Shown in pieces: positions 29,489 through 38,436 of a stretch of 62,218 nucleotides of DNA. The translations under genes were made by a program, and so were the position numbers. The stretch lies in NCBI GenBank assembly GCA_015068935.1, contig SVJO01000006.1, positions 1 to 62,218 on the forward strand, in the 5' to 3' direction. How positions within the stretch are numbered: the stretch's first letter is position 1; every line of letters starts with the position of its first letter. The notes below the pieces were generated by a model. That model had not been told where the DNA came from, made no database searches, and saw only the letters and a list, made by a program, of their open reading frames with translations. The stretch comes from Oscillospiraceae bacterium. Its GTDB lineage: Bacteria > Bacillota > Clostridia > UBA1381 > UBA9506.

Positions 29489-29659
29489 ATGCACAGAAAA
29501 AAGGATTGCTTTGCATACCGCAAGGCAAGATGTAAGATTTTAACAGAAATGGTCTGCCGCTATGGTCCATGTTCATTTTATAAAACTCTACAGCAGGACA
29601 GACGCGACAGAGAAAAATACAAACTTGACAAAAACTATAAACAGGGAGATTTGATTTAA
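29489..29659 (+). CDS. Small cysteine-rich protein
   Basis: The 56-residue protein has four or five cysteines in a pattern CFAY-ARC-VCRYGPCSFYKT, close to a small Firmicutes Cys-cluster family that probably binds zinc or a cluster. The ATG at 29489 follows a strong AGGAGG. The frame is open upstream to a TTG at 29375 that overlaps the previous stop, so a 94-residue form with an acidic N-terminus is possible. Confidence 0.6.
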   Translation: MHRKKDCFAYRKARCKILTEMVCRYGPCSFYKTLQQDRRDREKYKLDKNYKQGDLI

Positions 29660-29660
29660 C

Positions 29661-30029
29661 ATGAGACATTTTATACCTAAAAGAAATAACCTATATAAAC
29701 TTCCGCACAATGTATATATGCAGATGCTATACCTCTTAAGAGATTACCCGCGCATAAAAAAGACGCTTAAGACAATCGATAAAGATGCAGATATTTTACG
29801 TCTTGCAGATACAAGCATTTGCGAAACAATTGATGAAATGAAATCAGAATACAAAAAAAGAAGTACAACCTACGGAGAGCTTGAGCCTTACAAAGCATTT
29901 TTTGACTATGGTTATTATTCATATATGTTTGCCCGCAAAACATCAGAATATGGAGCAAGCAAAAGCGCATGGAATCTTTACCGCTCAAAATTTGCATACC
30001 GCCTTGCTGAGAAGCTCGGGATTTTATAA
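29661..30029 (+). CDS. Small basic protein of unknown function
   Basis: The 122-residue protein is Tyr- and Lys-rich and helical; similar small proteins occur near phage-like regulators, but I cannot name it. The start codon lies one base after the previous stop, so it is translated with it. A terminator follows. Confidence 0.6.
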   Translation: MRHFIPKRNNLYKLPHNVYMQMLYLLRDYPRIKKTLKTIDKDADILRLADTSICETIDEMKSEYKKRSTTYGELEPYKAFFDYGYYSYMFARKTSEYGASKSAWNLYRSKFAYRLAEKLGIL

Positions 30030-30040
30030 TATACTAAATA

Positions 30041-30078
30041 AGGGACTGACCAAAAAAGTCAATCCCTCTTTTTTTTAT
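30041..30078. terminator. Terminator between small ORF and rnpB
   Basis: AGGGACTGAC pairs with GTCAATCCCT (one mismatch) around a short loop and is followed by a run of T on the plus strand. It may also end rnpB on the minus strand. Confidence 0.8.
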
Positions 30079-30080
30079 TT

Positions 30081-30421
30081 AGAGCAAACCTATAAGCCGA
30101 GTTTTGTATTTGATGATTATCTATCTAGACCGCATATTACTATACGGTTCAAGCCACCGCCAAGTTTGGGCAAATCGGGCCGACTAAGCCCAAACGAGCC
30201 AACACGGTGTTGCTTCGGGTGGGGTTTACATGGCCGCCTAGTCGCCAGGGCGCCGGTGAGCTCTTACCTCACCTTTCCACCATCGCCTTAAAATAAGGCA
30301 GTTTATTTCTGTTGCACTATCCTTAGAGTCGCCTCCACCGGGAGTTACCCGGCACCCTGCCCTGCGAAGCTCGGACTTTCCTCGTTGACGCAAGCGTCCC
30401 CGCAACCATCTGGTTTACTCC
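30081..30421 (-). ncRNA. rnpB: RNase P RNA, class A
   Basis: On the minus strand the sequence has the conserved P4/J core GAGGAAAGTCCGAGCTTC, then GCAGGGCAGGGTGCC, and the 3' counterpart near the end of the molecule (AAACTCGGCTTATAGG). These are the conserved 5' and 3' parts of the catalytic core. Length is about 340 bases. Promoter elements lie directly upstream. Confidence 0.95.
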
Positions 30422-30427
30422 CTATTT

Positions 30428-30456
30428 AATATAGCATAAAACAAAAAATTTGTCAA
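30428..30456 (-). promoter_or_regulatory. rnpB promoter
   Basis: On the minus strand TTGACA (30456-30451) and TATATT (30433-30428) are 17 bases apart, placing the start at the mature 5' end near 30421. Confidence 0.85.
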
Positions 30457-30535
30457 CTTTGTTAAAAGACTGGAAATTATAAAAAAAATGTGGTAAAATA
30501 ATGTGAGAATTATGTTTACCAGGAAGTGACTTATT

Positions 30536-31558
30536 TTGACGGAAATAATTAAAATGACGGGCGAGCCTGATTTTGAGGCACTATCGGAGGCAGCTTCAGC
30601 TTTAGCGGGCGGCTCGCTTGTTGCCATTCCTACCGAAACGGTTTATGGTCTGGGTGCAAATGCATTCATTCCCGAATCTGTAAATGAGATTTTTAAGGTC
30701 AAAGGCAGACCGCAGGATAATCCGCTGATTGTACATATTGATAACTTAGATATGCTTTCTTCTGTAGTCAGCGAGGTTCCCAAAAGAGCTATTCCTGTCA
30801 TGGAAAAATTCTGGCCAGGTCCGCTCACCCTTATTATGAAAAAGAATCCACTCCTTCCGTCAGAGGTTACGGCAGGACTTGATACTGTTGCTGTCAGAAT
30901 GCCATCTTCAAAGGTTGCAAGACTGTTTATAACGCTTGCAGGCGTTCCCGTCGTTGCCCCAAGCGCAAACATTTCGGGAAGACCGAGCCCAACTAAGTAT
31001 GAGCATGTTTTAGAGGATTTTGACGGTAAAATTCCTTATATTATAGATGGTGGTGCATCTGAGATTGGTCTTGAATCTACTGTGCTTGACCTCACCTCTG
31101 ATACCCCTGTGATTTTGCGTCCGGGCGGTGTTTCATATGAGGAGCTCAAGGAAGTTTTGGGACATGTAAAATACGATGAGGGACTGATAAATGAAAGTGT
31201 TAAGCCAAAAAGCCCAGGCATGAAATATAAGCACTATGCCCCCAAAGCAGAGATGTTTATTTTTGAAGGAGAATCAGCATCAAAAAAAATCGAGGAAATG
31301 CTTTCCCAATTAAATGCAGAAGGTAAAAAAACAGGTGTGATTACCATGAGCGACAGAAAATTTGATTCCTGCCATGTTTTAAGCCTCTCCTGCGAGCCAT
31401 ATGCGTATGCTGCAGGTATGTTTGATGCCTTAAGGCAGTTTGATGCTTTGGGAGTTGATGTGATTTTAGCTGAAACCTTTAAAGAGACTGACGGATTAAA
31501 GGCAGCCATAAAAAACAGAATATATAAATCGGCAGGAGGAAAAGTTATCTTATGCTGA
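30536..31558 (+). CDS. tsaC: L-threonylcarbamoyladenylate synthase (Sua5/YwlC type)
   Basis: The enzyme makes threonylcarbamoyl-AMP for the t6A modification of tRNA. Residues 1-200 are the YrdC domain with PTETVYGLG, KGRPQDNPLIVH and SAN-SGRPSPT; residues about 215-340 are the Sua5 C-terminal domain, including the SPGMKYKHYAP linker. Length 340 matches Sua5. The start is TTG at 30536 with AGGAAGTG upstream. It overlaps rimI and is followed by tsaD, which acts in the same pathway. Confidence 0.94.
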   Translation: MTEIIKMTGEPDFEALSEAASALAGGSLVAIPTETVYGLGANAFIPESVNEIFKVKGRPQDNPLIVHIDNLDMLSSVVSEVPKRAIPVMEKFWPGPLTLIMKKNPLLPSEVTAGLDTVAVRMPSSKVARLFITLAGVPVVAPSANISGRPSPTKYEHVLEDFDGKIPYIIDGGASEIGLESTVLDLTSDTPVILRPGGVSYEELKEVLGHVKYDEGLINESVKPKSPGMKYKHYAPKAEMFIFEGESASKKIEEMLSQLNAEGKKTGVITMSDRKFDSCHVLSLSCEPYAYAAGMFDALRQFDALGVDVILAETFKETDGLKAAIKNRIYKSAGGKVILC

Positions 31559-31986
31559 TTGAAAAAATGACTGAAAAACATTTAGACGATATATGCACAG
31601 TTGAAGAGCTTTCTTTAAAATCTCCATGGAGCCGTAATATGTTTAAAGAGGAACTTTTGTGTAAGTTTTCCATGTACTGTGTGGTAATCATAGAACAAAA
31701 GGCTGTCGCTTATATGGGAATGCACTGTGTTAGCGGTGAAGGTCACATCACAAATATTGCAGTTCACCCCGATTTCAGAAGACAAGGCATAGCCAAGGCT
31801 TTAATCACCCATTTTATTGATTATGCAAGGCAAAACAATTTTGAATTCATGACACTTGAAGTAAGAGAAAGCAATCTGCCTGCAATTAAATGCTACGAAA
31901 AGTTTGGCTTTCAAGAGGCAGGACTAAGAAAAAACTACTATGAACATAAAGAAAATGCAATTATAATGACTTTATCTTTCGTATAA
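31552..31986 (+). CDS. rimI: Ribosomal-protein-alanine acetyltransferase RimI
   Basis: The 144-residue GNAT protein has the acetyl-CoA site VHPDFRRQGIAKALI and the RimI-type EVRESNLPAIKCYEKFGF. Its start overlaps the tsaC-like stop by 7 bases. The position between t6A genes is standard in Firmicutes. Confidence 0.9.
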   Translation: MLIEKMTEKHLDDICTVEELSLKSPWSRNMFKEELLCKFSMYCVVIIEQKAVAYMGMHCVSGEGHITNIAVHPDFRRQGIAKALITHFIDYARQNNFEFMTLEVRESNLPAIKCYEKFGFQEAGLRKNYYEHKENAIIMTLSFV

Positions 31987-32004
31987 ATTAAGGGAGGTCA
32001 GAAC

Positions 32005-33012
32005 TTGAGTAATTTAATACTTGGAATTGAATCATCATGCGACGAGACAGCAGCAGCCGTAATAAAAGACGGAAGAACTGTTTTATCAAATGTGATTTCT
32101 TCCCAAATTGACATTCATGAAAAATACGGCGGTGTTGTGCCTGAAATAGCATCAAGAAACCACATATTAAATATATCCTCTGTTATTGATGAGGCGCTTG
32201 TGCAGGCCGAAGTATCGCTTGATGACATTTCGGCAATTGCCGTAACATACGGACCGGGACTTATTGGGGCGCTGCTTGTCGGAGTATCCAGTGCTAAGGC
32301 TATTGCGTCTGCTAAAAATATTCCGCTTGTTGCAGTTAATCATATTCATGGCCATATAGCTGCAAATTACATAGCTCACAGCGATTTGACTCCCCCTTTT
32401 GTATGCCTTGTTGCATCAGGAGGTCACAGCCATATTGTTCTTGTTTCGGATTACATGAAATTTAAGATATTAGGACGGACTCGTGACGATGCGGCAGGCG
32501 AAGCATTTGATAAGATTGCAAGAGTGCTGGGGCTTGGTTATCCGGGAGGACCTAAACTTGAAAAACTTGCAAAAGAAGGAAATGAAAATACATTCAGCTT
32601 CCCAAGAGTTGAGTTTGCCGATAACCCTTATGATTTCAGCTTTTCGGGTGTTAAAACTGCTGTTATAAATCATCTGCATAAATGCACTCAAAAAGGCGAA
32701 ACTATCAATTCAGCAGATATTGCTGCATCATTTCAGAAGGCCGTTACAGATGTCCTGACGAAAAACACAATTTCTGCAGCTATAGATAATAAAATGGATA
32801 AGGTTGTTTTAGCAGGCGGTGTAAGTGCAAATACGGCTCTAAGAAGGTCTTTTGAAACAGCCGCAAAAGAAAACGGACTTAAGTTGTATTATCCTGAAAG
32901 TGTGCTTTGCACAGATAATGCTGCGATGATTGCATGTGCAGGCTACTATAAATTTTTGTCAGGAGAAGTTTCAGACAGCACTCTAAATGCCGTCGCAAAT
33001 CTAAAGCTTTAA
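32005..33012 (+). CDS. tsaD: tRNA t6A transferase subunit TsaD
   Basis: TsaD transfers the threonylcarbamoyl group to A37 of tRNAs. The metal-binding HIHGH motif, the ASKHA nucleotide segments [13 protein letters not shown] and VASGGHSHI, and [13 protein letters not shown] are present. Length 335 is typical. The start is TTG at 32005 after GGGAGG. The partner genes tsaB and tsaE are not in the window. Confidence 0.96.
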   Translation: MSNLILGIESSCDETAAAVIKDGRTVLSNVISSQIDIHEKYGGVVPEIASRNHILNISSVIDEALVQAEVSLDDISAIAVTYGPGLIGALLVGVSSAKAIASAKNIPLVAVNHIHGHIAANYIAHSDLTPPFVCLVASGGHSHIVLVSDYMKFKILGRTRDDAAGEAFDKIARVLGLGYPGGPKLEKLAKEGNENTFSFPRVEFADNPYDFSFSGVKTAVINHLHKCTQKGETINSADIAASFQKAVTDVLTKNTISAAIDNKMDKVVLAGGVSANTALRRSFETAAKENGLKLYYPESVLCTDNAAMIACAGYYKFLSGEVSDSTLNAVANLKL

Positions 33013-33024
33013 GAGGTCAAGTAT

Positions 33025-34032
33025 ATGAAAAGAAAGAAAAAAAACCGTCGCTTTACTTTGATTATATTACTAATTTTTGTTGTTTCGATTATTTTTCCGT
33101 TTGTATCAGACTATGTCGGCACAGGAAACGATGAAACAATTTCATTTAAGGTTGAAAACGGCGCAACTACTGCCCAGATAGCGGAGATGCTAAAGGAAAG
33201 CTCCGTTATTAATTATCCGTTATTTTTCAGGATTATGTCTAAATTTTCAGGTTATGACGGAAAATACATGGTTGGAAATTTCTCGCTTAAAGAAAGCATG
33301 GGCTATAATGAGATTTTCAAAAAACTTTCTTCCCTTCCCGATTCTGTCGGTGCAAAAACAGTTACAATTCCTGAAGGCTACGAATTCAGGCAAATTGCTG
33401 ATTTGCTCTACGAGGAAGGACTGATTGACCGCGACAGATTTTTTAATGTTGCACAAAATTATGATTTTGAATTCAGCTTTTTAAAAGATATAGAAAAACG
33501 TGAAAACAGACTTGAAGGCTACCTGTTTCCTGACACTTATATTTTCGATTCACAAAGCACAGAAGAAAGCATTCTAAAAACCATGCTTGCACGTTTTGAT
33601 GAAATTGTGACTCCAAATCTGCGCAATCGTGCATCTGAGCTTGGCATGACACTTGACGATATAATAACTCTTGCATCAGTAATTGAACGGGAAGCACAGG
33701 GCGATATTGACAGAGATAAGGTGTCCTCTGTTTTCCACAATCGTTTAAAGAGTAAGACTTATCCTTATCTTGAATCATGCGCTACAGTGCAATATATTCT
33801 AAAAGAGCGAAAACCTGTTCTTTCAGTTGCCGATACCGAGATAGATTCACCTTATAACACATACAAATATCCGGGACTTCCCAAAGGCCCAATTGCATCT
33901 CCCGGAGAAAAGGCAATTTTATCAGCTCTCTACCCTGCTGATACAAACTATCTTTTCTTTGTACTTGATTCATCAGGTGTTCATCGGTTCGCATCAACTT
34001 ATGAAGAACACTTAAAAAATGCAAAAAGATAA
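33025..34032 (+). CDS. mltG: Endolytic transglycosylase MltG
   Basis: The protein terminates glycan strands during peptidoglycan synthesis. An N-terminal membrane segment (about residues 8-25) is followed by a LysM-like part and the YceG catalytic domain with LEGYLFPDTY and ASVIEREAQ, the latter holding the catalytic Glu. It ends with YNTYKYPGLPKGPIASPG, strongly conserved in the family. Length 335 residues. Confidence 0.94.
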   Translation: MKRKKKNRRFTLIILLIFVVSIIFPFVSDYVGTGNDETISFKVENGATTAQIAEMLKESSVINYPLFFRIMSKFSGYDGKYMVGNFSLKESMGYNEIFKKLSSLPDSVGAKTVTIPEGYEFRQIADLLYEEGLIDRDRFFNVAQNYDFEFSFLKDIEKRENRLEGYLFPDTYIFDSQSTEESILKTMLARFDEIVTPNLRNRASELGMTLDDIITLASVIEREAQGDIDRDKVSSVFHNRLKSKTYPYLESCATVQYILKERKPVLSVADTEIDSPYNTYKYPGLPKGPIASPGEKAILSALYPADTNYLFFVLDSSGVHRFASTYEEHLKNAKR

Positions 34033-34033
34033 T

Positions 34034-34080
34034 AAAAGGATGGCTCCTGATTATAAATCATCGGCCATCCCTTTTTATAT
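34034..34080. terminator. Terminator after mltG
   Basis: AAAGGATGGC pairs with GCCATCCCTTT and is followed by T residues; the loop is about 20 bases. It may also serve the convergent rubredoxin gene. Confidence 0.8.
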
Positions 34081-34119
34081 GTTCAGCTGTTGACTATAAC
34101 AAACTAAACCATTAATATT

Positions 34120-34275
34120 TTATTCTTCCTCGAAAGCATCCTTGCCGAGTCCGCATACGGGGCATACCCAATCCTCAGGAACATCCTCCCATGCTGTGCC
34201 TTCAGCTACACCGCTGTCGGGGTCACCTATTTCAGGGTCATAAACATACCCGCAGGGACAAACATATTTACTCAT
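34120..34275 (-). CDS. Rubredoxin with a CxC first ligand pair
   Basis: The 51-residue protein has the rubredoxin fold pattern: [14 protein letters not shown] at the N-terminus and [15 protein letters not shown] near the C-terminus. The first iron-ligand pair is Cys6-Pro-Cys8 rather than the usual CxxC. It would carry electrons to peroxide- or superoxide-reducing enzymes such as the reverse rubrerythrin in this window. The ATG at 34275 follows a GAGGTTTT-type site. Ferritin and BFD-like genes lie upstream on the same strand. Confidence 0.92.
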   Translation of the reverse strand: MSKYVCPCGYVYDPEIGDPDSGVAEGTAWEDVPEDWVCPVCGLGKDAFEEE

Positions 34276-34327
34276 ATTAAAACCTCCTCAAATTTTATAT
34301 TACTATATATTCCCAAAATTTTAATTA

Positions 34328-34840
34328 TTATAACACAAGTGACGGTGCCGTGTAAATTCTTGCTGCGTATTCAGCATCCAGTGAATACAAGCCCTTAGAA
34401 TCATTGCCGAAAAGTTCCATCTTTTTTATCATATCATCAGCTGATTTTTCTTCCTCAAGCTGTTCTTTAACAAACCAGTCTAAAAACTGCATTGACCTGA
34501 AATCCTTTGCATCATATGCCGCAGCATAGATATCATTTATAAGCGATGTTACATACTGTTCATGCTCAAAACCAAATTTAAGCGGGTCAATCAGTTCATT
34601 TAATTCCTTATCGGGCTTTTCTACAGCTGAAAGTGTCACCTTTTCCCCATTAAGTTGCAAATATTTAAGCATCAGTATTGCATGGTCACGTTCTTCCTGT
34701 GCCTGAACCATATACCAGTTAGCAAAACCGTCTAAACCCTGTTGTTCATAGAATATTGAAAAATCAAGATATAAATAAGCAGAATAAAGTTCCTTATTTA
34801 TCTGTTCATTTATTAACTGAGAAACTTTTTTATCTAGCAT
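34328..34840 (-). CDS. ftnA: Ferritin, bacterial non-haem type
   Basis: The 170-residue protein forms an iron-storage cage. The di-iron ligands are visible: the Glu of LYSAYLYLD, EERDHAI, and a third helix Glu-Gln pair near EQLEEEKSAD. It sits between the rubredoxin and BFD-like genes and shares the upstream promoter region, consistent with iron and oxygen-stress handling. Confidence 0.93.
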   Translation of the reverse strand: MLDKKVSQLINEQINKELYSAYLYLDFSIFYEQQGLDGFANWYMVQAQEERDHAILMLKYLQLNGEKVTLSAVEKPDKELNELIDPLKFGFEHEQYVTSLINDIYAAAYDAKDFRSMQFLDWFVKEQLEEEKSADDMIKKMELFGNDSKGLYSLDAEYAARIYTAPSLVL

Positions 34841-34855
34841 ATTGCCACCTCCTAT

Positions 34856-35059
34856 TTAACTAACAACTCCGCTTAAGATGTCAGAAATCACATCTAAAAC
34901 CTTTTCATAGCAACCGCCGCAGCCTGTTGAACAGTGGGTTACATTCTGCACAGTTTCAAATGCTGATAAAACATCATCAAACTTACTGCTTTCCTTTAAA
35001 ACATCATATATATCGCTAAAGCTTACCTGTTTGCAGTTACAAATCATATAATTTTCCAT
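34856..35059 (-). CDS. BFD-like [2Fe-2S] protein
   Basis: The 67-residue protein has a bacterioferritin-associated ferredoxin pattern: CNCKQVS near residue 7 and CSTGCGGC near residue 43, supplying four cysteines for a [2Fe-2S] cluster. Such proteins help release iron from ferritins. It precedes the ferritin gene by 15 bases and follows a strong AAAGGAGG site. Confidence 0.88.
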   Translation of the reverse strand: MENYMICNCKQVSFSDIYDVLKESSKFDDVLSAFETVQNVTHCSTGCGGCYEKVLDVISDILSGVVS

Positions 35060-35191
35060 AAAATATCCTCCTTTAGTTATTGGCTAAGAGTCTGGCTAAC
35101 CTTTAATTAACAGTATACCATATATTTAATTCTTAAATATTTAAAAATCAAATGTTGGGATACGCAAAATTTGTTCTCCTTTAAAATATAT

Positions 35192-35229
35192 CTTGATTTT
35201 ATTTTATATCAAGAAAATTTTTTTGTCAA
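35192..35229 (-). promoter_or_regulatory. Promoter of the BFD-ferritin-rubredoxin cluster with inverted repeat
   Basis: On the minus strand TTGACA (35229-35224) and TAAAAT (35206-35201) are 17 bases apart. CTTGAT (35192-35197) and ATCAAG (35208-35213) form an inverted repeat across the -10 region, a likely operator. It does not match the Fur box found near 55016. Confidence 0.65.
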
Positions 35230-35301
35230 CCTTTTTAAATTATTTTATCCTCTTTTAAAGATTTCATTATTAGACATATAACAGATACTGTTTTTTATTA
35301 A

Positions 35302-36207
35302 TCAATTTTGTTCCGCTGTCAATAAATGAATTGCAAAATCAGCATAAGGAGACCTGAATTGTCCTCGCCTTGTGACAATAACAGGCTGGCGGGAAAATAT
35401 ACTGTTTTTTACAATATATATGGATAGGTTTTTATCGAAATGCTGGTTATGCACAAATTGAAGCGGAAGTAATGTGGCTCCTACACCCGCTTGAGCCATT
35501 GTAAATGCCGATGTAACACCCATCACTTCAGCGGCAATGTTCGGATGAAAATCAGCTCTTGTACACAATTTATCAAACAATTGACGCAATTCCTGATTTT
35601 GACTCAGCACAACAAAAGGAAGCTTTTTAACCTCACTGAAATCCACCTCGGGATATTCTCCATCACAGGCAATGGGCAATTTCTCGACCAGAGTGTTATG
35701 AACCGCCAGAACGAGAGTATCAGGTTCCAGAGGGATTACATCGAGCATAGACGTATCCAGCGGCAAATTTATGATGGCAAAATCATACTTCCCCTCCACC
35801 ACATCCTTACGCAACTGGTGGCTTGGCACCTCCTTAAGAGATACGCACACACCAGGGTACCTGCTACGTATCTTTTTTATCAACCCAGGCATAAGGTAAA
35901 GACTGCGAAAAGGGGTTACACCGATAGTAAGACGTCCGCTTTCCCCTGTTTTGAATTGGTCAAGCGCCTTTCTCAGCTGTTCCTCCTTATACAACAGTTC
36001 ACGTGCATTGCGGACAAAATATTCACCTGCAGGTGTCAGTGTCAACGGGTTGTGATTGCGGTCAAAAAGCTTAACACCTAATTCTTTTTCAATATTTTGT
36101 ATTTGCTTGCTGAAGGCAGGCTGAGAAATACCCAGTTGCTCCGCAACCTGAGAAAAATTTAATGTCTCTGACAATGCCAGAGCATATTGAATCTGTTTTG
36201 TGTTCAT
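35302..36207 (-). CDS. LysR-family transcriptional regulator
   Basis: The 301-residue protein has an N-terminal winged helix (ALALSETLNFSQVAEQLGISQPAFSKQI) and a C-terminal substrate-binding domain. The ATG at 36207 is chosen because GAGGTG lies upstream at about 9-10 bases. It is divergent from a permease gene, whose promoter it probably controls in response to the transported compound. Confidence 0.92.
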   Translation of the reverse strand: MNTKQIQYALALSETLNFSQVAEQLGISQPAFSKQIQNIEKELGVKLFDRNHNPLTLTPAGEYFVRNARELLYKEEQLRKALDQFKTGESGRLTIGVTPFRSLYLMPGLIKKIRSRYPGVCVSLKEVPSHQLRKDVVEGKYDFAIINLPLDTSMLDVIPLEPDTLVLAVHNTLVEKLPIACDGEYPEVDFSEVKKLPFVVLSQNQELRQLFDKLCTRADFHPNIAAEVMGVTSAFTMAQAGVGATLLPLQFVHNQHFDKNLSIYIVKNSIFSRQPVIVTRRGQFRSPYADFAIHLLTAEQN

Positions 36208-36248
36208 AGTATATATCACCTCAATATTGCACACTAATCTTAATAATT

Positions 36249-36336
36249 AATATACTCTTTTCTTTAAGAAAAGTCAACGAATTATTATAAAAAAGTTATA
36301 GTTTCTATTGACAAAAAGGTATAATGTTGTTATAAT
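36249..36336. promoter_or_regulatory. Divergent promoters between LysR gene and permease
   Basis: Minus strand: TTGACT (36277-36272) and TATATT (36254-36249), 17-base spacer. Plus strand: TTGACA (36308-36313) and TATAAT (36331-36336), 17-base spacer. The spacing leaves about 30 bases between the -35 elements for regulator binding. Confidence 0.8.
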
Positions 36337-36391
36337 ATTCCATAGCAGGAATAAATCCTATAACCTTTTTATAATGAGAGGAGTTTTTGCA

Positions 36392-37756
36392 ATGGAATCT
36401 TTACTGTATTTAGGTATCATGTTGACAGTCATCTGTGTATGGTTTCTTGCCTTTAAGCGCCCCGTTTACGAGGCCGTTCTTTTGGCATTTATCATATTAC
36501 TTACTGTTACTGGCACATGGGGCAACGTTCTTACCTATATTAATGAGGGTTTATCTACCTCACTGTTATATTCAATGGTTGCGTTCGTTGCAATGTCTAT
36601 TTTACTTACAAAAACCAAAATTGTCGACAGTTGTATCGCTATTATTCTGTCACTAATCGGACGTATAAGAGGCGGTGCGGGCTACACAGCCGTTATTGCA
36701 AGTGCATTTATGGGCGCTCTGTCAGGTTCAGGTCCAGGTAATGTTATGGCTACCGGTGCACTGACCATTCCGTCTATGAAGCGTACAGGCTTTCCGCCTG
36801 AGTTAGCTGCCAACATTGAGTCAAATGCAAGTTATATGGGCAATATGATTCCGCCGTCTTCCAACATTGTAGCAGCGATGGCTGCATTTACAACATTTGT
36901 TTCAGGCGCAGGTATTTCTGATGTATCCCAGGGCAAGTTCTGGATAGTGCTATGGGGGATTTCTGCATGGTTCATAGCGCACCGTCTTTTCATGGTATGG
37001 GCTTTTTGCAGATATTATAAAGTACAACCTATGAGCAAGGATGATCTCCCCAGTTTGAAGGAAACCTTAAAAGCTGGCTGGCAGGCTATGTTATTACCTG
37101 TATTTATTCTGTTGCCATTTATTCTGGATGCAGCTTTTGCTGACAATTTTTTCGTAGCACGACTGGGCGCTGATGGCGCTAAATATCTTTCTAAGTCTGT
37201 CCTTTTATTTGTTGCTGGCATATCATCATTGTACGCCTGCTTAATTGTAAAAGATAAGTCCACCATCACACCAAAAAAACTCGCCAAAATGTTTGCAGAT
37301 GGTGTTAAAACCATCTCTCCTGCCATTGGTGTATGTGTATTTGGCTATATGATTGGAGCAATGTTTGAGGACCTTGGTGTGGCTGAATCTTTTGGCAGTT
37401 TTATGGCTACTTGGAATTTCAGCAAGTTCGGTATGGTTTTGGCAATATGCGCTATTACGTGTGTGATGGGTATGGTTGTTCCCGGTTCGTCCCAAGTTGT
37501 TATTTTTGGTCCTGTATTCATCACTTTGCTTTCTAATGTAGGCGTTAACCCGCTGCTTGCTGCCGCCATGTTACCATGCATCTGCGGTATTATGTGTGGC
37601 ATCACACCACCCTTGGGATTAGGTATGTACGCAGGAATGACCATTGCTGAGTCAGATTTCAGCAAGACATTTAAAAACAACCTATGGTGGGTGGCTACCC
37701 AGTTCATCATGCAGGTCATCGTTTTGATGGGTTGGTTACCTATCTTCGGACTATAA
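36392..37756 (+). CDS. DctM-like TRAP-type large permease
   Basis: The 454-residue protein has about 12 hydrophobic segments. GALSGSGPGNVMATGALTIP and NMIPPSSNIVAA near residues 110-165, with a matching GITPPLGLGM near the C-terminus, fit the DctM/large-permease fold. A TRAP transporter would also need a periplasmic-type binding protein, which is not nearby. The start at 36392 follows GAGAGGAG. It is probably LysR-regulated, and a small membrane protein gene follows. Confidence 0.82.
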   Translation: MESLLYLGIMLTVICVWFLAFKRPVYEAVLLAFIILLTVTGTWGNVLTYINEGLSTSLLYSMVAFVAMSILLTKTKIVDSCIAIILSLIGRIRGGAGYTAVIASAFMGALSGSGPGNVMATGALTIPSMKRTGFPPELAANIESNASYMGNMIPPSSNIVAAMAAFTTFVSGAGISDVSQGKFWIVLWGISAWFIAHRLFMVWAFCRYYKVQPMSKDDLPSLKETLKAGWQAMLLPVFILLPFILDAAFADNFFVARLGADGAKYLSKSVLLFVAGISSLYACLIVKDKSTITPKKLAKMFADGVKTISPAIGVCVFGYMIGAMFEDLGVAESFGSFMATWNFSKFGMVLAICAITCVMGMVVPGSSQVVIFGPVFITLLSNVGVNPLLAAAMLPCICGIMCGITPPLGLGMYAGMTIAESDFSKTFKNNLWWVATQFIMQVIVLMGWLPIFGL

Positions 37757-37770
37757 GGGAGGAAATACTT

Positions 37771-38064
37771 ATGAAAGAATTTTGCAAAAAACTTTCCGAT
37801 ATACTTAAAACTATTTTCGGTTACGGAATTATGATTTCCTTATTTGCAGGGGGATTAACTTTCTTTGGATTTTTAGCCGCCCTAATCATTGGCGGTAATA
37901 TCGGCGCCGTTATTTGTGCCGTTATATACAAGAAAATCTTACCTGCTATCATATATCTGGCAGTTATAATGGTGTTACTTGGTCTTTTATCTATGTATCT
38001 GGCAGGAGAAAAGGCATTGACACCTGAGAAGAAACAAGTACGAAAGCATAAGGGCGAGATGTAA
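37771..38064 (+). CDS. Small membrane protein downstream of permease
   Basis: The 97-residue protein has two hydrophobic helices (about residues 16-50 and 58-80) and a basic C-terminal tail. It lies 14 bases after the permease with a GGGAGG site, so it may be a transporter accessory subunit of DctQ-like function, although the sequence is too short for a typical DctQ. That role is inferred. Confidence 0.65.
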   Translation: MKEFCKKLSDILKTIFGYGIMISLFAGGLTFFGFLAALIIGGNIGAVICAVIYKKILPAIIYLAVIMVLLGLLSMYLAGEKALTPEKKQVRKHKGEM

Positions 38065-38170
38065 ATTATTAAAGTTAAAAAGTTTTTCCAATTTTAATGA
38101 AACTATCGTAAAATAAACTTTAGTGAAAATCAATAGTTTATTCAGATTTCAACAAAATACTGACTGTATA

Positions 38171-38214
38171 AAAACCCCTTGACAATAGGTAATGCCTATT
38201 GTTAAGGGGTTTTT
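38171..38214. terminator. Bidirectional terminator left of the integrated element
   Basis: AAACCCCTTGACAATAGG pairs with CCTATTGTTAAGGGGTTT (one mismatch) around a 5-base loop, with A- and T-tracts outside. It lies 28 bases beyond the rubrerythrin 3' fragment, so it was probably the original terminator of that gene as well as of the permease operon. Confidence 0.92.
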
Positions 38215-38241
38215 AAGTGTTGTTATTTCAACATTTTAGAT

Positions 38242-38295
38242 TAACCAAAATATCTCTTTAAAAGTCCCTCAAAAGCCTTGCCGTGTCGAGCTTCG
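38242..38295 (-). pseudogene. Displaced 3' end of reverse rubrerythrin (left attachment site)
   Basis: Read on the minus strand, this fragment encodes [17 protein letters not shown] and a stop codon. The intact reverse rubrerythrin at 54030-54572 ends in the same peptide except GKG for GKA. The bases match at 39 of 54 positions by my count, and nine consecutive bases (CGAGCTTCG, 38287-38295 and 54076-54084) are identical next to the junction. Homology stops abruptly at the element side. This is the expected footprint of integration into a gene end. Confidence 0.88.
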
Positions 38296-38344
38296 CCACA
38301 GACCTACCGCATAAATAGGGCGTTTGAAGGCTCTTTTTTGTTGA

Positions 38345-38366
38345 TACACAGTATTTTACACAACAC
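38345..38366 (+). repeat. Left arm-type repeat of the element
   Basis: The sequence TACACAGTATTTTACACAAC at 38345 resembles two copies near the right end (53860 and 53914). It is likely an integrase arm-binding site. Confidence 0.6.
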
Positions 38367-38436
38367 TTTTTCTCAACAGATATTCAACACATATTTAGTA
38401 TATCATAATATAATGTGTTCGTCAATAAAAATTGAT

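Noticed and set aside
30029-30291. Long open frame running through the rnpB region on the plus strand
   Set aside because: It overlies the conserved RNase P RNA on the other strand and has no independent ribosome site.
38242-38295. A second, decayed rubrerythrin gene unrelated to integration
   Set aside because: Only the last 54 bases are present, the homology ends sharply at the 9-base core, an integrase gene is adjacent, and the reciprocal end is at 54030.
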